Assembly: GCA_021800035.1 (NCBI GenBank)
Contig: JAJYZJ010000017.1
Location: 1 to 36,347, forward strand
DNA length: 36,347 nt
From: an archaeon
GTDB taxonomy: Archaea; Thermoproteota; Thermoprotei_A; Marsarchaeales; Marsarchaeaceae
Direction: 5' to 3'
In this document: positions 22,446-31,819 of the stretch, piece after piece
Numbering within the stretch: the stretch's first letter is position 1
Layout of the letters: every line of letters begins with the position of its first letter
Translations under genes and position numbers: made by a program
Notes under the pieces: model-generated
The model's input: the letters and a program-made list of their open reading frames with translations, nothing else
Database searches by the model: none
Told to the model about the DNA's origin: nothing

Positions 22446-24869
22446 ATGGCCTCGGCTCAGCAGACAATCCGGTCAGGAGCAGCGGCTAGGCGAAAGAAGC
22501 CCAAGACCCCACTTGTGAAGAAGCCGCAGGGCTTGGTTGGACGACCACTGAAAAGGGTGGAGGACCACAGGTTACTTACCGGCAAGGGAAAATTCCTTGC
22601 AGACATCCCCCTTCCAGGTTTACTTCACGCTGCCTTCGTACGGAGTCCATATGCCAGAGCTCGGCTGAAGCATGTAGACAGTGTGGCCGCGGTTTCACTA
22701 CATACGACAATAGCTGTATTCACCGCGAAGGACCTGCATGGCATTGGGGAATTGCCCACTGTCGAGGAGGCTCCTGAGAAGCATCCAACTAAACGACCGG
22801 TGCTTGTTCAGGACGAAGTAAGATATCTGGGGGAGGCCGTGGCACTCGTTATATCCACTGACCCCTATGCAGCTGAAGATGCAGCAGAACTCGTAGACGT
22901 GGACTACGAACCCTTGGAACCAGTCGTAGATCCTATCGAGGCGATGCTACCGAGTTCTCCAAGGGTTCATGAGCACATACCGAACAACATAGCCTACCAC
23001 CTGAAAAAAGAGAATGGGGACGTTGAAAGTGCATTTTCGTCCTCAGAGGGTGTGCTTACACTCGAGCTAGAGAATCAACGGGTATCGCCGGCGCCTCTTG
23101 AACCAAGGGGTGTTGCGGCTAGTTACGACGCAGGTTCTTCAGACCTTACAATCTGGAGCACTACTCAGGATCCGCATTCGCTCCGGGCGATACTGTCCGC
23201 CGGCCTAAGATTGCCCGAAGCGAAGATCACCGTGATAGCACCCGATATGGGCGGCGCGTTTGGGCAGAAAATTTCGGTGTACCCGGAAGACTTTGCAATC
23301 GCTTTTGCCGCAATTCAGCTCGGGCGGCCAGTAAAATGGTTAGAATCAAGGCGCGAAAACATGCTCGCAGGCACTCACGGAAGAGGGCAGGTTCAGCGAA
23401 TCGAATTGGCGCATGCTAATGATGGAAGAGTGCTGGGCGTCAAGGCAAAGATAGTTTCAGATGGCGGCGCGTATTCTACTAGTGGTGCATTTGAGATACC
23501 AGAGCTAACATGTGCCATGGTGACTGGAGTCTACGACGTGCAGGACGTGCGTACCGAACTTTACTCTGTGCTTACCAACAAAGTGCCGCAAGACGCATAT
23601 CGAGGAGCTGGAAGGCCTGAGGCATGTTACTTGATTGAGCGAGCGATGAACGCTCTTGCACATAAGCTCGGGCTCGATCCACTCGAGGTCAGGAGAAAAA
23701 ACTTCATTCCTAGCAGTAAGTATCCATACAGAACCGCGTCAGGTTATATTTACGATAGCGGGGATAGCCTCCTTGCACTGTCTACACTGCTTGAGCGGAG
23801 CCAAGTTCTTTCGCGTGTGAATGAACTGAGGAAAAGATTTCCCGATAGGCTCTTTGGGCTGGGCTTTTCAACTTGGACTGAAATCACGAGCTTTGGTCCT
23901 GACTTCCCTCAGACCGCAGCTGTATCTGTCACAAAGGAGGGCGAAGTTATGGTAACGATCGGGGGTCATCCACATGGTCAAGGCCATTTTACCTCCATGA
24001 TTCAGATAGTTTCGGACGAGCTCGGTGTCGAGCCTGGCTCAATCAGCTTGGCCGAAGGGGATACTAGGCTCCTTCCTTGGAGCTCCTTGACCGCAGGAAG
24101 CAGGTCGGCCGCTCTGACTGGGACGGCAGTGCTCCTATCCGCTAGGAAGGTGAAGAGTAAGATGAGCGTGATAGCGGCGAAACTTCTCGAAGATAATCCC
24201 TCGGAACTTGTTTTCGAGCGCGGACAAATTTACTCTATGGCCAAGCCCGAGCGCCGAATCGCCTTCAAGGAAGTGGCGTCCGCCGCTTATCTGCCGAGCA
24301 AGCTACCCGAAGGACTGGAGCCTACTCTCTATGAATACACGGCCTATGCGCCTCCTAACTTTGCCTTCCCTTCAGGCGCCCACGCCGTAATAGTAGAGAT
24401 TGACCCCGAAACCGGAGCTGTTCGGCCGTTGGAGTATCACGCGGTAGACGATGTCGGCAGAGTCATCAATCCGCTTCTGGCAGAGGGTCAGGTGCACGGA
24501 GGCGTGGCACAGGGTCTGGGACAGGCTCTGCTAGAAAAGGTGGTCTACGACCGCTCTGGTCAGCTGCTCAATGCCGGTTTGGGCGACTATTGCCTGCCTT
24601 CTACTACGGACATGCCCAGGATCAATTGGTCCAGAACCGAGACCGTCACCTACGCCAATATACTCGGTGTGAAAGGAATAGGGGAAGCAGGCACAATAGC
24701 GGCTACACCAGCACTGGTCAATGCCGTCGAAGACGCACTGGGTGCCGCAGGAGGAGAATCGCTGGGGATGCCCTTGCTTCCGGAGCTTGTATGGAAGTCC
24801 TTATCTTCGAAATCCCGCACAGCAACCAGTTCATCTTCTGCACATGAGGGAGACCGGGCATCCGGTTGA
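22446..24869 (+). CDS. Molybdenum hydroxylase large subunit (form II CoxL-like)
   Basis: The Mo-cofactor subunit of a xanthine oxidase-family enzyme, 807 residues from ATG 22446. The frame is open from 22275, but the extra 57 residues are cysteine/histidine-rich and do not look coded. Seen: GRPLKRVEDHRLLTGKGKF at the front, MGGAFGQK, the active-site loop AYRGAGR, GGHPHGQGH, and GVKGIGEAG with the catalytic Glu near the end. AYRGAGR is the form II signature; true aerobic CO dehydrogenase (form I) has AYxCSFR, so CO oxidation is unlikely and an aldehyde, purine or N-heterocycle is the likelier substrate. The absence of a neighbouring FAD subunit resembles two-subunit enzymes such as isoquinoline 1-oxidoreductase or aldehyde oxidoreductases. 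The gene is followed by uvrB, without functional connection. Confidence 0.92.
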   Translation: MASAQQTIRSGAAARRKKPKTPLVKKPQGLVGRPLKRVEDHRLLTGKGKFLADIPLPGLLHAAFVRSPYARARLKHVDSVAAVSLHTTIAVFTAKDLHGIGELPTVEEAPEKHPTKRPVLVQDEVRYLGEAVALVISTDPYAAEDAAELVDVDYEPLEPVVDPIEAMLPSSPRVHEHIPNNIAYHLKKENGDVESAFSSSEGVLTLELENQRVSPAPLEPRGVAASYDAGSSDLTIWSTTQDPHSLRAILSAGLRLPEAKITVIAPDMGGAFGQKISVYPEDFAIAFAAIQLGRPVKWLESRRENMLAGTHGRGQVQRIELAHANDGRVLGVKAKIVSDGGAYSTSGAFEIPELTCAMVTGVYDVQDVRTELYSVLTNKVPQDAYRGAGRPEACYLIERAMNALAHKLGLDPLEVRRKNFIPSSKYPYRTASGYIYDSGDSLLALSTLLERSQVLSRVNELRKRFPDRLFGLGFSTWTEITSFGPDFPQTAAVSVTKEGEVMVTIGGHPHGQGHFTSMIQIVSDELGVEPGSISLAEGDTRLLPWSSLTAGSRSAALTGTAVLLSARKVKSKMSVIAAKLLEDNPSELVFERGQIYSMAKPERRIAFKEVASAAYLPSKLPEGLEPTLYEYTAYAPPNFAFPSGAHAVIVEIDPETGAVRPLEYHAVDDVGRVINPLLAEGQVHGGVAQGLGQALLEKVVYDRSGQLLNAGLGDYCLPSTTDMPRINWSRTETVTYANILGVKGIGEAGTIAATPALVNAVEDALGAAGGESLGMPLLPELVWKSLSSKSRTATSSSSAHEGDRASG

Positions 24870-24913
24870 CAGCTCCGCTTTTACTCACAGTTCGCCCCCG
24901 TACATCAACAGCG

Positions 24914-24920
24914 CTTTTAA
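24914..24920 (+). promoter_or_regulatory. TATA box of the uvrBAC operon
   Basis: CTTTTAA, preceded by purine/GC bases as in a BRE, is centred 28 bases before the uvrB ATG. This is the spacing of a leaderless archaeal transcript. I see no repressor-like palindrome, so no LexA-type control is evident. Confidence 0.55.
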
Positions 24921-24944
24921 CTCTAGGAATGTATAAATCAGTTT

Positions 24945-26897
24945 ATGGACTTCGAGCTCTCTTTAGAGCTGCCGCCCGCGGGTGACCAGCCTCAGGCAAT
25001 TTCTAAGCTGGTCCAGGGCCTAAACTCGGGGATGAGGTTCCAGACTCTGCTCGGGGCTACCGGGACTGGAAAGACCCTGACAGTTGCCAACGTTATCGCA
25101 AAGGCTCGACGCCCTGCCCTCGTGATTTCACATAATAAGACGCTTGCGGCACAACTGGCCGCGGAATTTCGTTCCATATTTCCTCGTAACGCAGTAGAGT
25201 ATTTTGTGAGCTATTATGACTATTATCAGCCTGAGGCCTACGTGCCGCAGATTGATTTATACGTCGACAAAGAGGCCGAAGTTAATGAGGAGCTTGACAG
25301 ACTGAGGCACCGCGCGACGCAGGCGCTGCTGACAAGACGTGACGTGATAATTGTGGCGAGCGTGAGCTGCATATATAGCTTGGGCTCCCCCGAAGAATAT
25401 AGAGAAGCCTCATTTGAACTTTCCGTTGGAGAAAAGGTAGAACGCAGGAAACTTTTTTCAAAATTGGTAGAGATGCGCTATCAGAGGAATAACCTCGAGG
25501 TGGGCAAGGGAAAGTTCAGGGCGCGAGGTGGTACCGTCGAAATTGGTACGGCCGACGATAGCTATGTCCGGGTCGAGCTGGATGTTGAAGACACGATTTC
25601 AAGTATTGCCTACTTCGATCTTAAGACAAAGCGCTTTAAGGATGAAGCTAGCAGCGTTTTCGTATTTCCGGCCACACACTTTATGACCGCGAAGGATACA
25701 ATGGAAAAGGCGCTTCGCTCGATCGAAGAAGAGCTTGCGTTTCGTCTGTCAGAGTTGAAATCTCAGGGGAAGCTGCTTGAAGCACAGCGCCTCGAGAGCA
25801 GGACAAAGTATGACTTGGACATGCTCCGGGAGACTGGTTACTGCAACGGGGTTGAAAACTACTCGCGGCATATGTCAGGGAGAGCCCCGGGAGAGACTCC
25901 GAACACTCTTCTTGATTATTTTCCCAGGGACTTCATTGTGGTAGTCGATGAGTCGCATGTGACCATACCACAGCTTCGAGGAATGTTCGAAGGGGATAGG
26001 TCAAGAAAACAGACTCTCGTGGATTTCGGTTTCAGGTTACCCTCAGCACTGGATAACAGACCATTGCGATTCGAGGAATTTCTTTCTAAAGTGAATCAAG
26101 TGATCTTTATGTCCGCGACGCCTGGGCAATTCGAGCGCGAAGTGAGCGGCCAGATAGTTGAACAGATTGTCAGGCCAACCGGTGTTATTGATCCCGAACT
26201 GTCTGTAAGGCCAGCGAAAAATCAGGTTGACGATTTGGTAGAAGAGCTGGCTCAAACCGTTTCGCGCAAAGAGCGCGCGCTTGTGACCACGCTTACCAAA
26301 CGCTCCGCCGAAGACTTGGCGGAATACCTCCTGCTTCGTGGGTTCAAGGTGCACTACCTTCACAGCGAACTAGAAAGCCTTGAAAGAATCAAGGTGCTAC
26401 GCGATCTGAGGAAAGGAAAGTACGATGTCGTCGTAGGAGTAAATCTTCTCAGGGAGGGCTTGGATTTGCCTGAAGTAAGTTTGGTCGCGATCCTTGACGC
26501 AGACAAAGAAGGTTTTCTCCGAAGCCAGACTTCTCTCATTCAGACGATAGGGAGAGCTGCCAGGAATGTCAACGGCAAGGTGATTCTTTACGCCGACACT
26601 GTCACAGACTCGATCAGGGCGGCAGTTGCGGAGACAGACAGGAGACGGGCCATCCAGGAGCGTTACAACGAGGAGCATGGCGTCATCCCGTCAAGCGTTC
26701 AGAAGAAAATCTACAGCTTGGTAGCTGATGAAAGTGCACCGCTGGTGCGAGGAGATGAGGAGGCCGAGGACATCAAGAGTGTGATCATGCGCCTTGAGGA
26801 AGAAATGCTTCAGGCTGCGCGAGAGTTGCGCTTCGAACGCGCGGCCGAGCTGAGAGACAGTATTGCCGAGCTCAAGAAAAAGCTGATCGCGACATGA
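24945..26897 (+). CDS. uvrB: Excinuclease ABC subunit B
   Basis: A 650-residue UvrB, the damage-verifying helicase-like subunit of nucleotide excision repair. Seen: Walker A GATGTGKT with Lys43, the beta-hairpin region YYDYYQPEAYVPQ, the DESHV Walker B box, MSATPG, the motif VI segment QTIGRAARN and the C-terminal UVR domain (AARELRFERAAELRD) that contacts UvrC. The length is slightly below the bacterial average. First gene of a tight operon: its last four bases overlap the uvrA start (ATGA). The family is bacterial in origin and occurs patchily in archaea, so an ancient transfer is likely, although base composition does not look foreign here. Confidence 0.97.
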   Translation: MDFELSLELPPAGDQPQAISKLVQGLNSGMRFQTLLGATGTGKTLTVANVIAKARRPALVISHNKTLAAQLAAEFRSIFPRNAVEYFVSYYDYYQPEAYVPQIDLYVDKEAEVNEELDRLRHRATQALLTRRDVIIVASVSCIYSLGSPEEYREASFELSVGEKVERRKLFSKLVEMRYQRNNLEVGKGKFRARGGTVEIGTADDSYVRVELDVEDTISSIAYFDLKTKRFKDEASSVFVFPATHFMTAKDTMEKALRSIEEELAFRLSELKSQGKLLEAQRLESRTKYDLDMLRETGYCNGVENYSRHMSGRAPGETPNTLLDYFPRDFIVVVDESHVTIPQLRGMFEGDRSRKQTLVDFGFRLPSALDNRPLRFEEFLSKVNQVIFMSATPGQFEREVSGQIVEQIVRPTGVIDPELSVRPAKNQVDDLVEELAQTVSRKERALVTTLTKRSAEDLAEYLLLRGFKVHYLHSELESLERIKVLRDLRKGKYDVVVGVNLLREGLDLPEVSLVAILDADKEGFLRSQTSLIQTIGRAARNVNGKVILYADTVTDSIRAAVAETDRRRAIQERYNEEHGVIPSSVQKKIYSLVADESAPLVRGDEEAEDIKSVIMRLEEEMLQAARELRFERAAELRDSIAELKKKLIAT

Positions 26898-29719
26898 GCA
26901 TCACCATAAAGGGCGCGCGACAGCACAACCTGCGCAATATCAGCCTCTCCCTTCCCAGAAACAAGTACATAGTGATAACCGGGGTTAGTGGCAGCGGTAA
27001 ATCCTCTCTCGCGTTCGACACCATATACGCCGAAGGCCAGAGGAGGTATGTAGAGTCCCTGTCCGCCTACGCAAGGCAGTTTCTGGAGCAGCTGGACAAG
27101 CCAGACGTAGACTCCATTGAAGGCCTGTCACCTGCAATCGCGATCGAGCAGAGGAGCTCCTCACACAACCCGAGGAGCATAGTGGCCACGGTGACCGAGA
27201 TTCATGACCATCTCAGGCTACTTTTCGCTCGGGTAGGCATACCCCACTGTCCAAACTGCGGTAGGGAGATCACTCGCTGGACAGTGGATGAGATAGTCGA
27301 CCGCGTGGAAAAGCTCGGCGCCGGCACCAAGCTCGAGATATTTTCGCCGCTCTATAGGGGTGCAAAGGGAGAATTCAGGGATCTTCCACAGACACTGGTC
27401 GAGCAAGGATTCTCAGCTGTCAGAGTGGACGGAGAAATGCGAGAACTGGCAAAGCTGAACCATGACTTCAAACTCGAAAGGAACTTCAGGCATAACATCG
27501 AAGTGCTGGTGGACAAATTTGTTCTAAAACAGGAGGCAAGGCCGAGGCTCGCCGAGGCCGTGCAGACGAGCCTTGAAATGTCCAAGGGTCTAGTGCAGAT
27601 CGAGCCGTCGGGTTCGCAGCCGCTGCTAATCAGCGAGAGTTTCGCGTGCACGAGCTGCGGAATATCACTTGAAGAGCCAAGCCCCCGCTCATTTTCTTTT
27701 AACAGTCCGTTCGGTGCGTGCAGATCTTGCCACGGTCTTGGAGAAGTGAAAGAAGTTGACCCAGAACTCTTGATCAAAGACAGGAATCTGAGTGTTCTTG
27801 GAGGCGCATTCGAATGGTTTGGAGACGTATCCACCTCCATAAGTTTGGGAACTTTGGCAGCAGTGGTCCGGCACTTCGGCGGAGATCCGAGCGTTCCACT
27901 GAATCAGCTTCCGAAAAAAATAGTCGATGCCCTGTTGTATGGCACAGACGAACAGATAAAATTCAGTTATACAGGTCGAACGGGCGACTGGAGCCTCAGC
28001 CAAGTCTCCGCGTGGGAAGGGCTGGTGAGCATGGTGAAGCGCAGACACGTAAACACAGGTTCGGAATGGATGCGTTCGTATTATGAAAGATTCATGCGCA
28101 CCAGGCTCTGCCCAGAGTGCCGCGGATCGCGGCTCAGAAAGGAGAGTCTCGCCTTTACTATAGGCGGAAAGAACATAGCGGAAATTCTACAGTACACTAT
28201 TGACGGCGCATCTCAGTTTTTTGGCTCCCTCCGTTTTGAAGGCAAGCAGAAGCTGATAGCAGCCAAGGTGATTGAGGAGGTGCGCGCTAGGCTCTCGTTT
28301 ATGCAAAACGTAGGTCTGGGCTACATCACTCTTGACCGTATGATGGGCTCGCTTTCAGGGGGAGAGGCCCAACGTGTCCAGCTTGCAACCCAGATCGGAA
28401 GTCACCTTGTTGGGGTGATTTACGTTCTCGACGAACCGACCATTGGACTGCACCAGAGGGACAACCGCATGCTCATTTCCACGTTAAAGAGGCTGCGCGA
28501 CTTGGGTAATACAGTTCTAGTGGTCGAGCATGATGAGGAAGCGATACTTGAAGCAGATTACGTCGTGGACCTCGGCCCGGGTGCGGGGGCAAACGGCGGC
28601 CATGTTGTTGCATATGGCCCGCCGGACCACATCATGAAGTGTTCGAAGTCGCTCACTGGAAAATACCTGAGCGGAAAATTGCGCATCGAATTGCCCACTG
28701 GACGGAGGATGGGTAATGGAAAGTTTCTGAAGATTGTGGGCGCAACTCACAACAATCTGAAGGATATTGATGTCACGATTCCCCTCGGAGTGTTCGTGTG
28801 CGTGACCGGGGTTTCTGGTTCGGGTAAGAGCACTCTTGTGGTGGATGTGCTGCAGCGTGCGCTTTCGCGGAAACTCTACGGGTCAACTGATGAGCCCGGC
28901 AGGCATGAGCGAATTGAGGGGCTGGAGAATATTGACAAGGTGGTCGTAGTGGATCAGTCGCCGATTGGCAGGACTCCGAGGAGCAACCCCGCTACCTATA
29001 CAGGAGTCTTTGACGATATAAGAAAGTTGTATGCAGAAACCGAGGAAGCGAGGGCAAGGGGTTACAAACCGGGAAGGTTCAGTTTTAACGTCAGAAGCGG
29101 CAGATGCGAAGCATGCGAAGGAGATGGTATAATCAAACTCGAGATGAATTTCCTGCCTGATGTGTACGTCAAATGTGAGGTTTGTAAGGGAAAGCGGTAT
29201 AACCGTGAGACTCTTGAGGTGCGCTACAAGGAGAAGAACATTTATGATATACTTGATATGAGCGCGGAGGAAGCGTGCAAGCTTTTCGAGAATCAGCCGG
29301 CCATTCGTACGAAATTGAACACACTGCGTGACGTCGGTCTCGGCTACATCAAGCTTGGTCAGCCTGCGACGACCCTTTCAGGCGGAGAAGCCCAGCGCGT
29401 CAAACTTGCTTCCGAACTTCAGAAGCGAGGAACTGGCCGAACTGTTTTCATTCTTGACGAGCCGACCACGGGTTTACACTTCGATGATGTAAGCAAGCTG
29501 CTGCTGGTGTTGCAGAGGCTCGTGGATGCTGGCAATACGGTAATAGTGATAGAACACAATCTTGACGTGATTAAGTGCGCGGATTACTTGATTGACTTAG
29601 GTCCGGAAGGGGGTGAGAAGGGTGGTTACCTGGTTGCAGAGGGCACCCCCGAGAGCGTAGCTAGGAATGCAAATTCAGTCACTGGAAAATTCCTCGGGCC
29701 CAAGTTGAGAAGTGCTTGA
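26894..29719 (+). CDS. uvrA: Excinuclease ABC subunit A
   Basis: A 941-residue UvrA, the dimeric ABC-type ATPase that first recognises bulky DNA lesions and loads UvrB. Two ATP sites are seen: Walker A GVSGSGKSSLAFDT near residue 30 and GVSGSGKSTLV in the second half, each with an ABC signature (LSGGEAQRVQLA and LSGGEAQRVKLA) and a Walker B (YVLDEPTIGLH, FILDEPTTGLH). Zinc modules: CTSCG...CRSCHG in the first half, CEACEGDG...CEVCKGKRY in the second; CPNCGR lies in the insertion domain. Nothing essential is missing. Overlaps uvrB and uvrC by four bases each, so the three are translated together. Confidence 0.98.
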   Translation: MSITIKGARQHNLRNISLSLPRNKYIVITGVSGSGKSSLAFDTIYAEGQRRYVESLSAYARQFLEQLDKPDVDSIEGLSPAIAIEQRSSSHNPRSIVATVTEIHDHLRLLFARVGIPHCPNCGREITRWTVDEIVDRVEKLGAGTKLEIFSPLYRGAKGEFRDLPQTLVEQGFSAVRVDGEMRELAKLNHDFKLERNFRHNIEVLVDKFVLKQEARPRLAEAVQTSLEMSKGLVQIEPSGSQPLLISESFACTSCGISLEEPSPRSFSFNSPFGACRSCHGLGEVKEVDPELLIKDRNLSVLGGAFEWFGDVSTSISLGTLAAVVRHFGGDPSVPLNQLPKKIVDALLYGTDEQIKFSYTGRTGDWSLSQVSAWEGLVSMVKRRHVNTGSEWMRSYYERFMRTRLCPECRGSRLRKESLAFTIGGKNIAEILQYTIDGASQFFGSLRFEGKQKLIAAKVIEEVRARLSFMQNVGLGYITLDRMMGSLSGGEAQRVQLATQIGSHLVGVIYVLDEPTIGLHQRDNRMLISTLKRLRDLGNTVLVVEHDEEAILEADYVVDLGPGAGANGGHVVAYGPPDHIMKCSKSLTGKYLSGKLRIELPTGRRMGNGKFLKIVGATHNNLKDIDVTIPLGVFVCVTGVSGSGKSTLVVDVLQRALSRKLYGSTDEPGRHERIEGLENIDKVVVVDQSPIGRTPRSNPATYTGVFDDIRKLYAETEEARARGYKPGRFSFNVRSGRCEACEGDGIIKLEMNFLPDVYVKCEVCKGKRYNRETLEVRYKEKNIYDILDMSAEEACKLFENQPAIRTKLNTLRDVGLGYIKLGQPATTLSGGEAQRVKLASELQKRGTGRTVFILDEPTTGLHFDDVSKLLLVLQRLVDAGNTVIVIEHNLDVIKCADYLIDLGPEGGEKGGYLVAEGTPESVARNANSVTGKFLGPKLRSA

Positions 29720-31497
29720 TTGCGAAGCGCGTCTTTCGCAGGCTCCCCGAATCCCCCGGCGTCTATATCTTCAGGGACGGCAACGCCAATGTCCTTTACG
29801 TTGGGAAAGCGATTAACCTGAAAAAGCGAGTGGAGCAACACTATTCAGGCGCTCCACTCGACTATAGGGAAGAATTTCTCCGGGAACACGCCGAGAAGGT
29901 TGAAGTGTTTAAGACAAGAAATGAAACAGAAGCTCTCATACTTGAAAATAACCTGATCAAGCGATACAAACCAGAGCTGAACGTAATGCTAAAGGATGAC
30001 AAGAGCTATCCCTACATCAAGCTCACGAAAGAGCTCTACCCGAGAGTAGTGCTTACGAGGCGCCTCATGAGCGACGGCGCGCTCTACTTCGGTCCTTACA
30101 CAAACGTCGCCGCCGCGCGGCTCACCATCAAGGAGCTGCGTAGGGCATTTCCCGTTCGCACTTGCGCTCTTACGCTTGACGATAAAAAGGTTTACAGGCC
30201 GTGCATAGATTACCATATCAAACTCTGCAATGCCCCCTGTGCAGGGCTCATTACTCGACATGAATACCAAAATAACGTAAAGGGATTCGCAGCTGTCCTC
30301 AAGGGCTCTTACAAACGAGCACTGGCGGGTCTATATAACGAGATGCAGCAGTCCTCCAAAGTAATGAGATACGAGACCGCAGCGGCGTTCAGGGACAGAA
30401 TCATGGCTCTTGAGAAATTGCAAACCAAGCAATACGTCCAGTTGCCAGGTTGGGCCGAGTTTGATGTGGTAGCCGCACAGGCTGACTCTGGGGTTGTGCT
30501 GCACTTCCGGCGCGGGGCGCTCGTTGGCAGGGAGGTCCTGAAACTCAAGGTTCCTGCTGGATTGGGAGAAGGAAAATTGCTTTCAGAGTTCATTCAGCTG
30601 TATTATTCTTCAGGCAGGTCGCCCGGCGAAACCGTTCTCTGCGCGGTTGAACCTGAAGACCTTTCTGCGCTTCAAGTTTGGCTCAAAACAAAAAATCACC
30701 GGGCGAAAATAAGGATGCCAAGAAACAAGTTGGAAAGCGCCTTGGTAACTATGTGCAGCGCGAACCTACCTCCAAGTTACACGTTTGCCGCTCAGGATCT
30801 AGCGAAACAACTAGAACTTTCGTGTCCTCCTAGGGTGATACAGGGGTTCGATGTCTCAAACCTTGGGTCTGCGAACCCGTACGTCTCCGCAGTTTGTTTC
30901 GTGGATGGTTCACCTTTCAGAAGGGCTTACCGTGTATATGGGATAAAGGGAGTCAAGGGCCAAAACGACTTCGCGATGATAAGGGAGGCGGTCTTCAGGC
31001 ATTTCAGGCATGTCAGAAAGAACGAGGTCCCCCGCCCAGACCTCATTCTTATAGACGGGGGACAGGCGCAGCTTCGTTATGCCCGCCAAGCTCTCATATT
31101 GTCTCATGAGGCAGAGCAGGCAGTTGTGTCTCTTGCTAAGAGGGAAGAACTGATTCACACGGTGTCGGGCAGGGTCATCAGCCTAGATCGAAGCTCTGCT
31201 GCCCTTCAGTTGCTACAAAGAGTGAGAGATGAGTCGCACCGATTCGCGCTAGCGCATCATCGACACAAGAGAAGGCAGCAGTCGCTTGTTTCGGTTTTAA
31301 ACGGGATCAAGGGTCTGGGTCGCGCCAGACTAACTGCGCTCGCGCTCAGGTATCCGACTGTAAGTCAGCTAAGACAGGCGTCGCCCGACGACCTGAACAA
31401 AGTCCCAGGGATATCGGAATTGCTGGCGGCGAGAATTTCAGAGAAAGTGGCACAGTTTGGTCAGAGCAGGCTGAACACACAGAAGTTTGGTGGGTGA
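29716..31497 (+). CDS. uvrC: Excinuclease ABC subunit C
   Basis: A 593-residue UvrC, the double-incision nuclease. The N-terminal GIY-YIG domain (SPGVYIFRDGNANVLYVGKA, then ALILENNLIKRYKP with the metal-binding Glu) makes the 3' cut. A UVR domain (AAAFRDRIMALEKLQ) pairs with UvrB. The C-terminal RNase H-like domain (QGFDVSNLGS, LILIDGGQAQL) makes the 5' cut, and two helix-hairpin-helix motifs (LNGIKGLGRARLTAL, KVPGISELLAARI) bind DNA. The start is a TTG within the TTGA overlap with the uvrA stop. The order uvrB-uvrA-uvrC with minimal overlaps allows all three proteins to be made from one message. Confidence 0.97.
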   Translation: MIAKRVFRRLPESPGVYIFRDGNANVLYVGKAINLKKRVEQHYSGAPLDYREEFLREHAEKVEVFKTRNETEALILENNLIKRYKPELNVMLKDDKSYPYIKLTKELYPRVVLTRRLMSDGALYFGPYTNVAAARLTIKELRRAFPVRTCALTLDDKKVYRPCIDYHIKLCNAPCAGLITRHEYQNNVKGFAAVLKGSYKRALAGLYNEMQQSSKVMRYETAAAFRDRIMALEKLQTKQYVQLPGWAEFDVVAAQADSGVVLHFRRGALVGREVLKLKVPAGLGEGKLLSEFIQLYYSSGRSPGETVLCAVEPEDLSALQVWLKTKNHRAKIRMPRNKLESALVTMCSANLPPSYTFAAQDLAKQLELSCPPRVIQGFDVSNLGSANPYVSAVCFVDGSPFRRAYRVYGIKGVKGQNDFAMIREAVFRHFRHVRKNEVPRPDLILIDGGQAQLRYARQALILSHEAEQAVVSLAKREELIHTVSGRVISLDRSSAALQLLQRVRDESHRFALAHHRHKRRQQSLVSVLNGIKGLGRARLTALALRYPTVSQLRQASPDDLNKVPGISELLAARISEKVAQFGQSRLNTQKFGG

Positions 31498-31591
31498 ACG
31501 CGCACGTTTGACTGCTTACAAAAAAACGCGCTTGTCATTCGTGCCCGTTTGGCTGGGCGGATCGGGCAGGCCCGGCCGACCTTCACTCTCT

Positions 31592-31609
31592 GTTAGCAAA
31601 CTTGCTAGC
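31592..31609 (+). terminator. Hairpin after uvrC
   Basis: GTTAGCA-AACT-TGCTAGC forms a seven-pair hairpin (one G-U) about 95 bases after the uvrC stop. No T-run follows, so terminator function is uncertain; it may simply stabilise the 3' end. Confidence 0.3.
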
Positions 31610-31662
31610 ACGCGAAGAGCTGTCACCATAAAGGGCCTCTTCAGGTGCTTTGAGCGGAGCTA

Positions 31663-31812
31663 ATGCTGAATCTGCATTCACTCCTGCTTTTATCAGCAGC
31701 AGTGGCTCTGGTCGCCATGCAGGACCGTGCCACTGTTGCACCTGACTTGAATCCGTTTGTGCTAAGGCCTAATTGTGGCTTGTCACATCTATCGAGTCAC
31801 ATCAGGTTGTAA
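31663..31812 (+). CDS. Possible small membrane protein, 49 aa
   Basis: An ATG-started ORF of 49 codons in the gap after uvrC. Residues 4-19 (HSLLLLSAAVALVAM) form one likely membrane segment, followed by a polar tail with DRATVAPDLNPFV. A CATAAA box lies about 34 bases upstream and a weak GGAG just before the ATG. The ORF stops eight bases before the ATG of the metallo-beta-lactamase-fold gene. No known family; chance cannot be excluded. Confidence 0.3.
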   Translation: MLNLHSLLLLSAAVALVAMQDRATVAPDLNPFVLRPNCGLSHLSSHIRL

Positions 31813-31819
31813 GCAAAAC

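Noticed and set aside
21693-24869. Aerobic CO dehydrogenase (form I)
   Set aside because: The active-site loop is AYRGAGR, not the AYxCSFR needed for form I, and no CoxM gene is adjacent.
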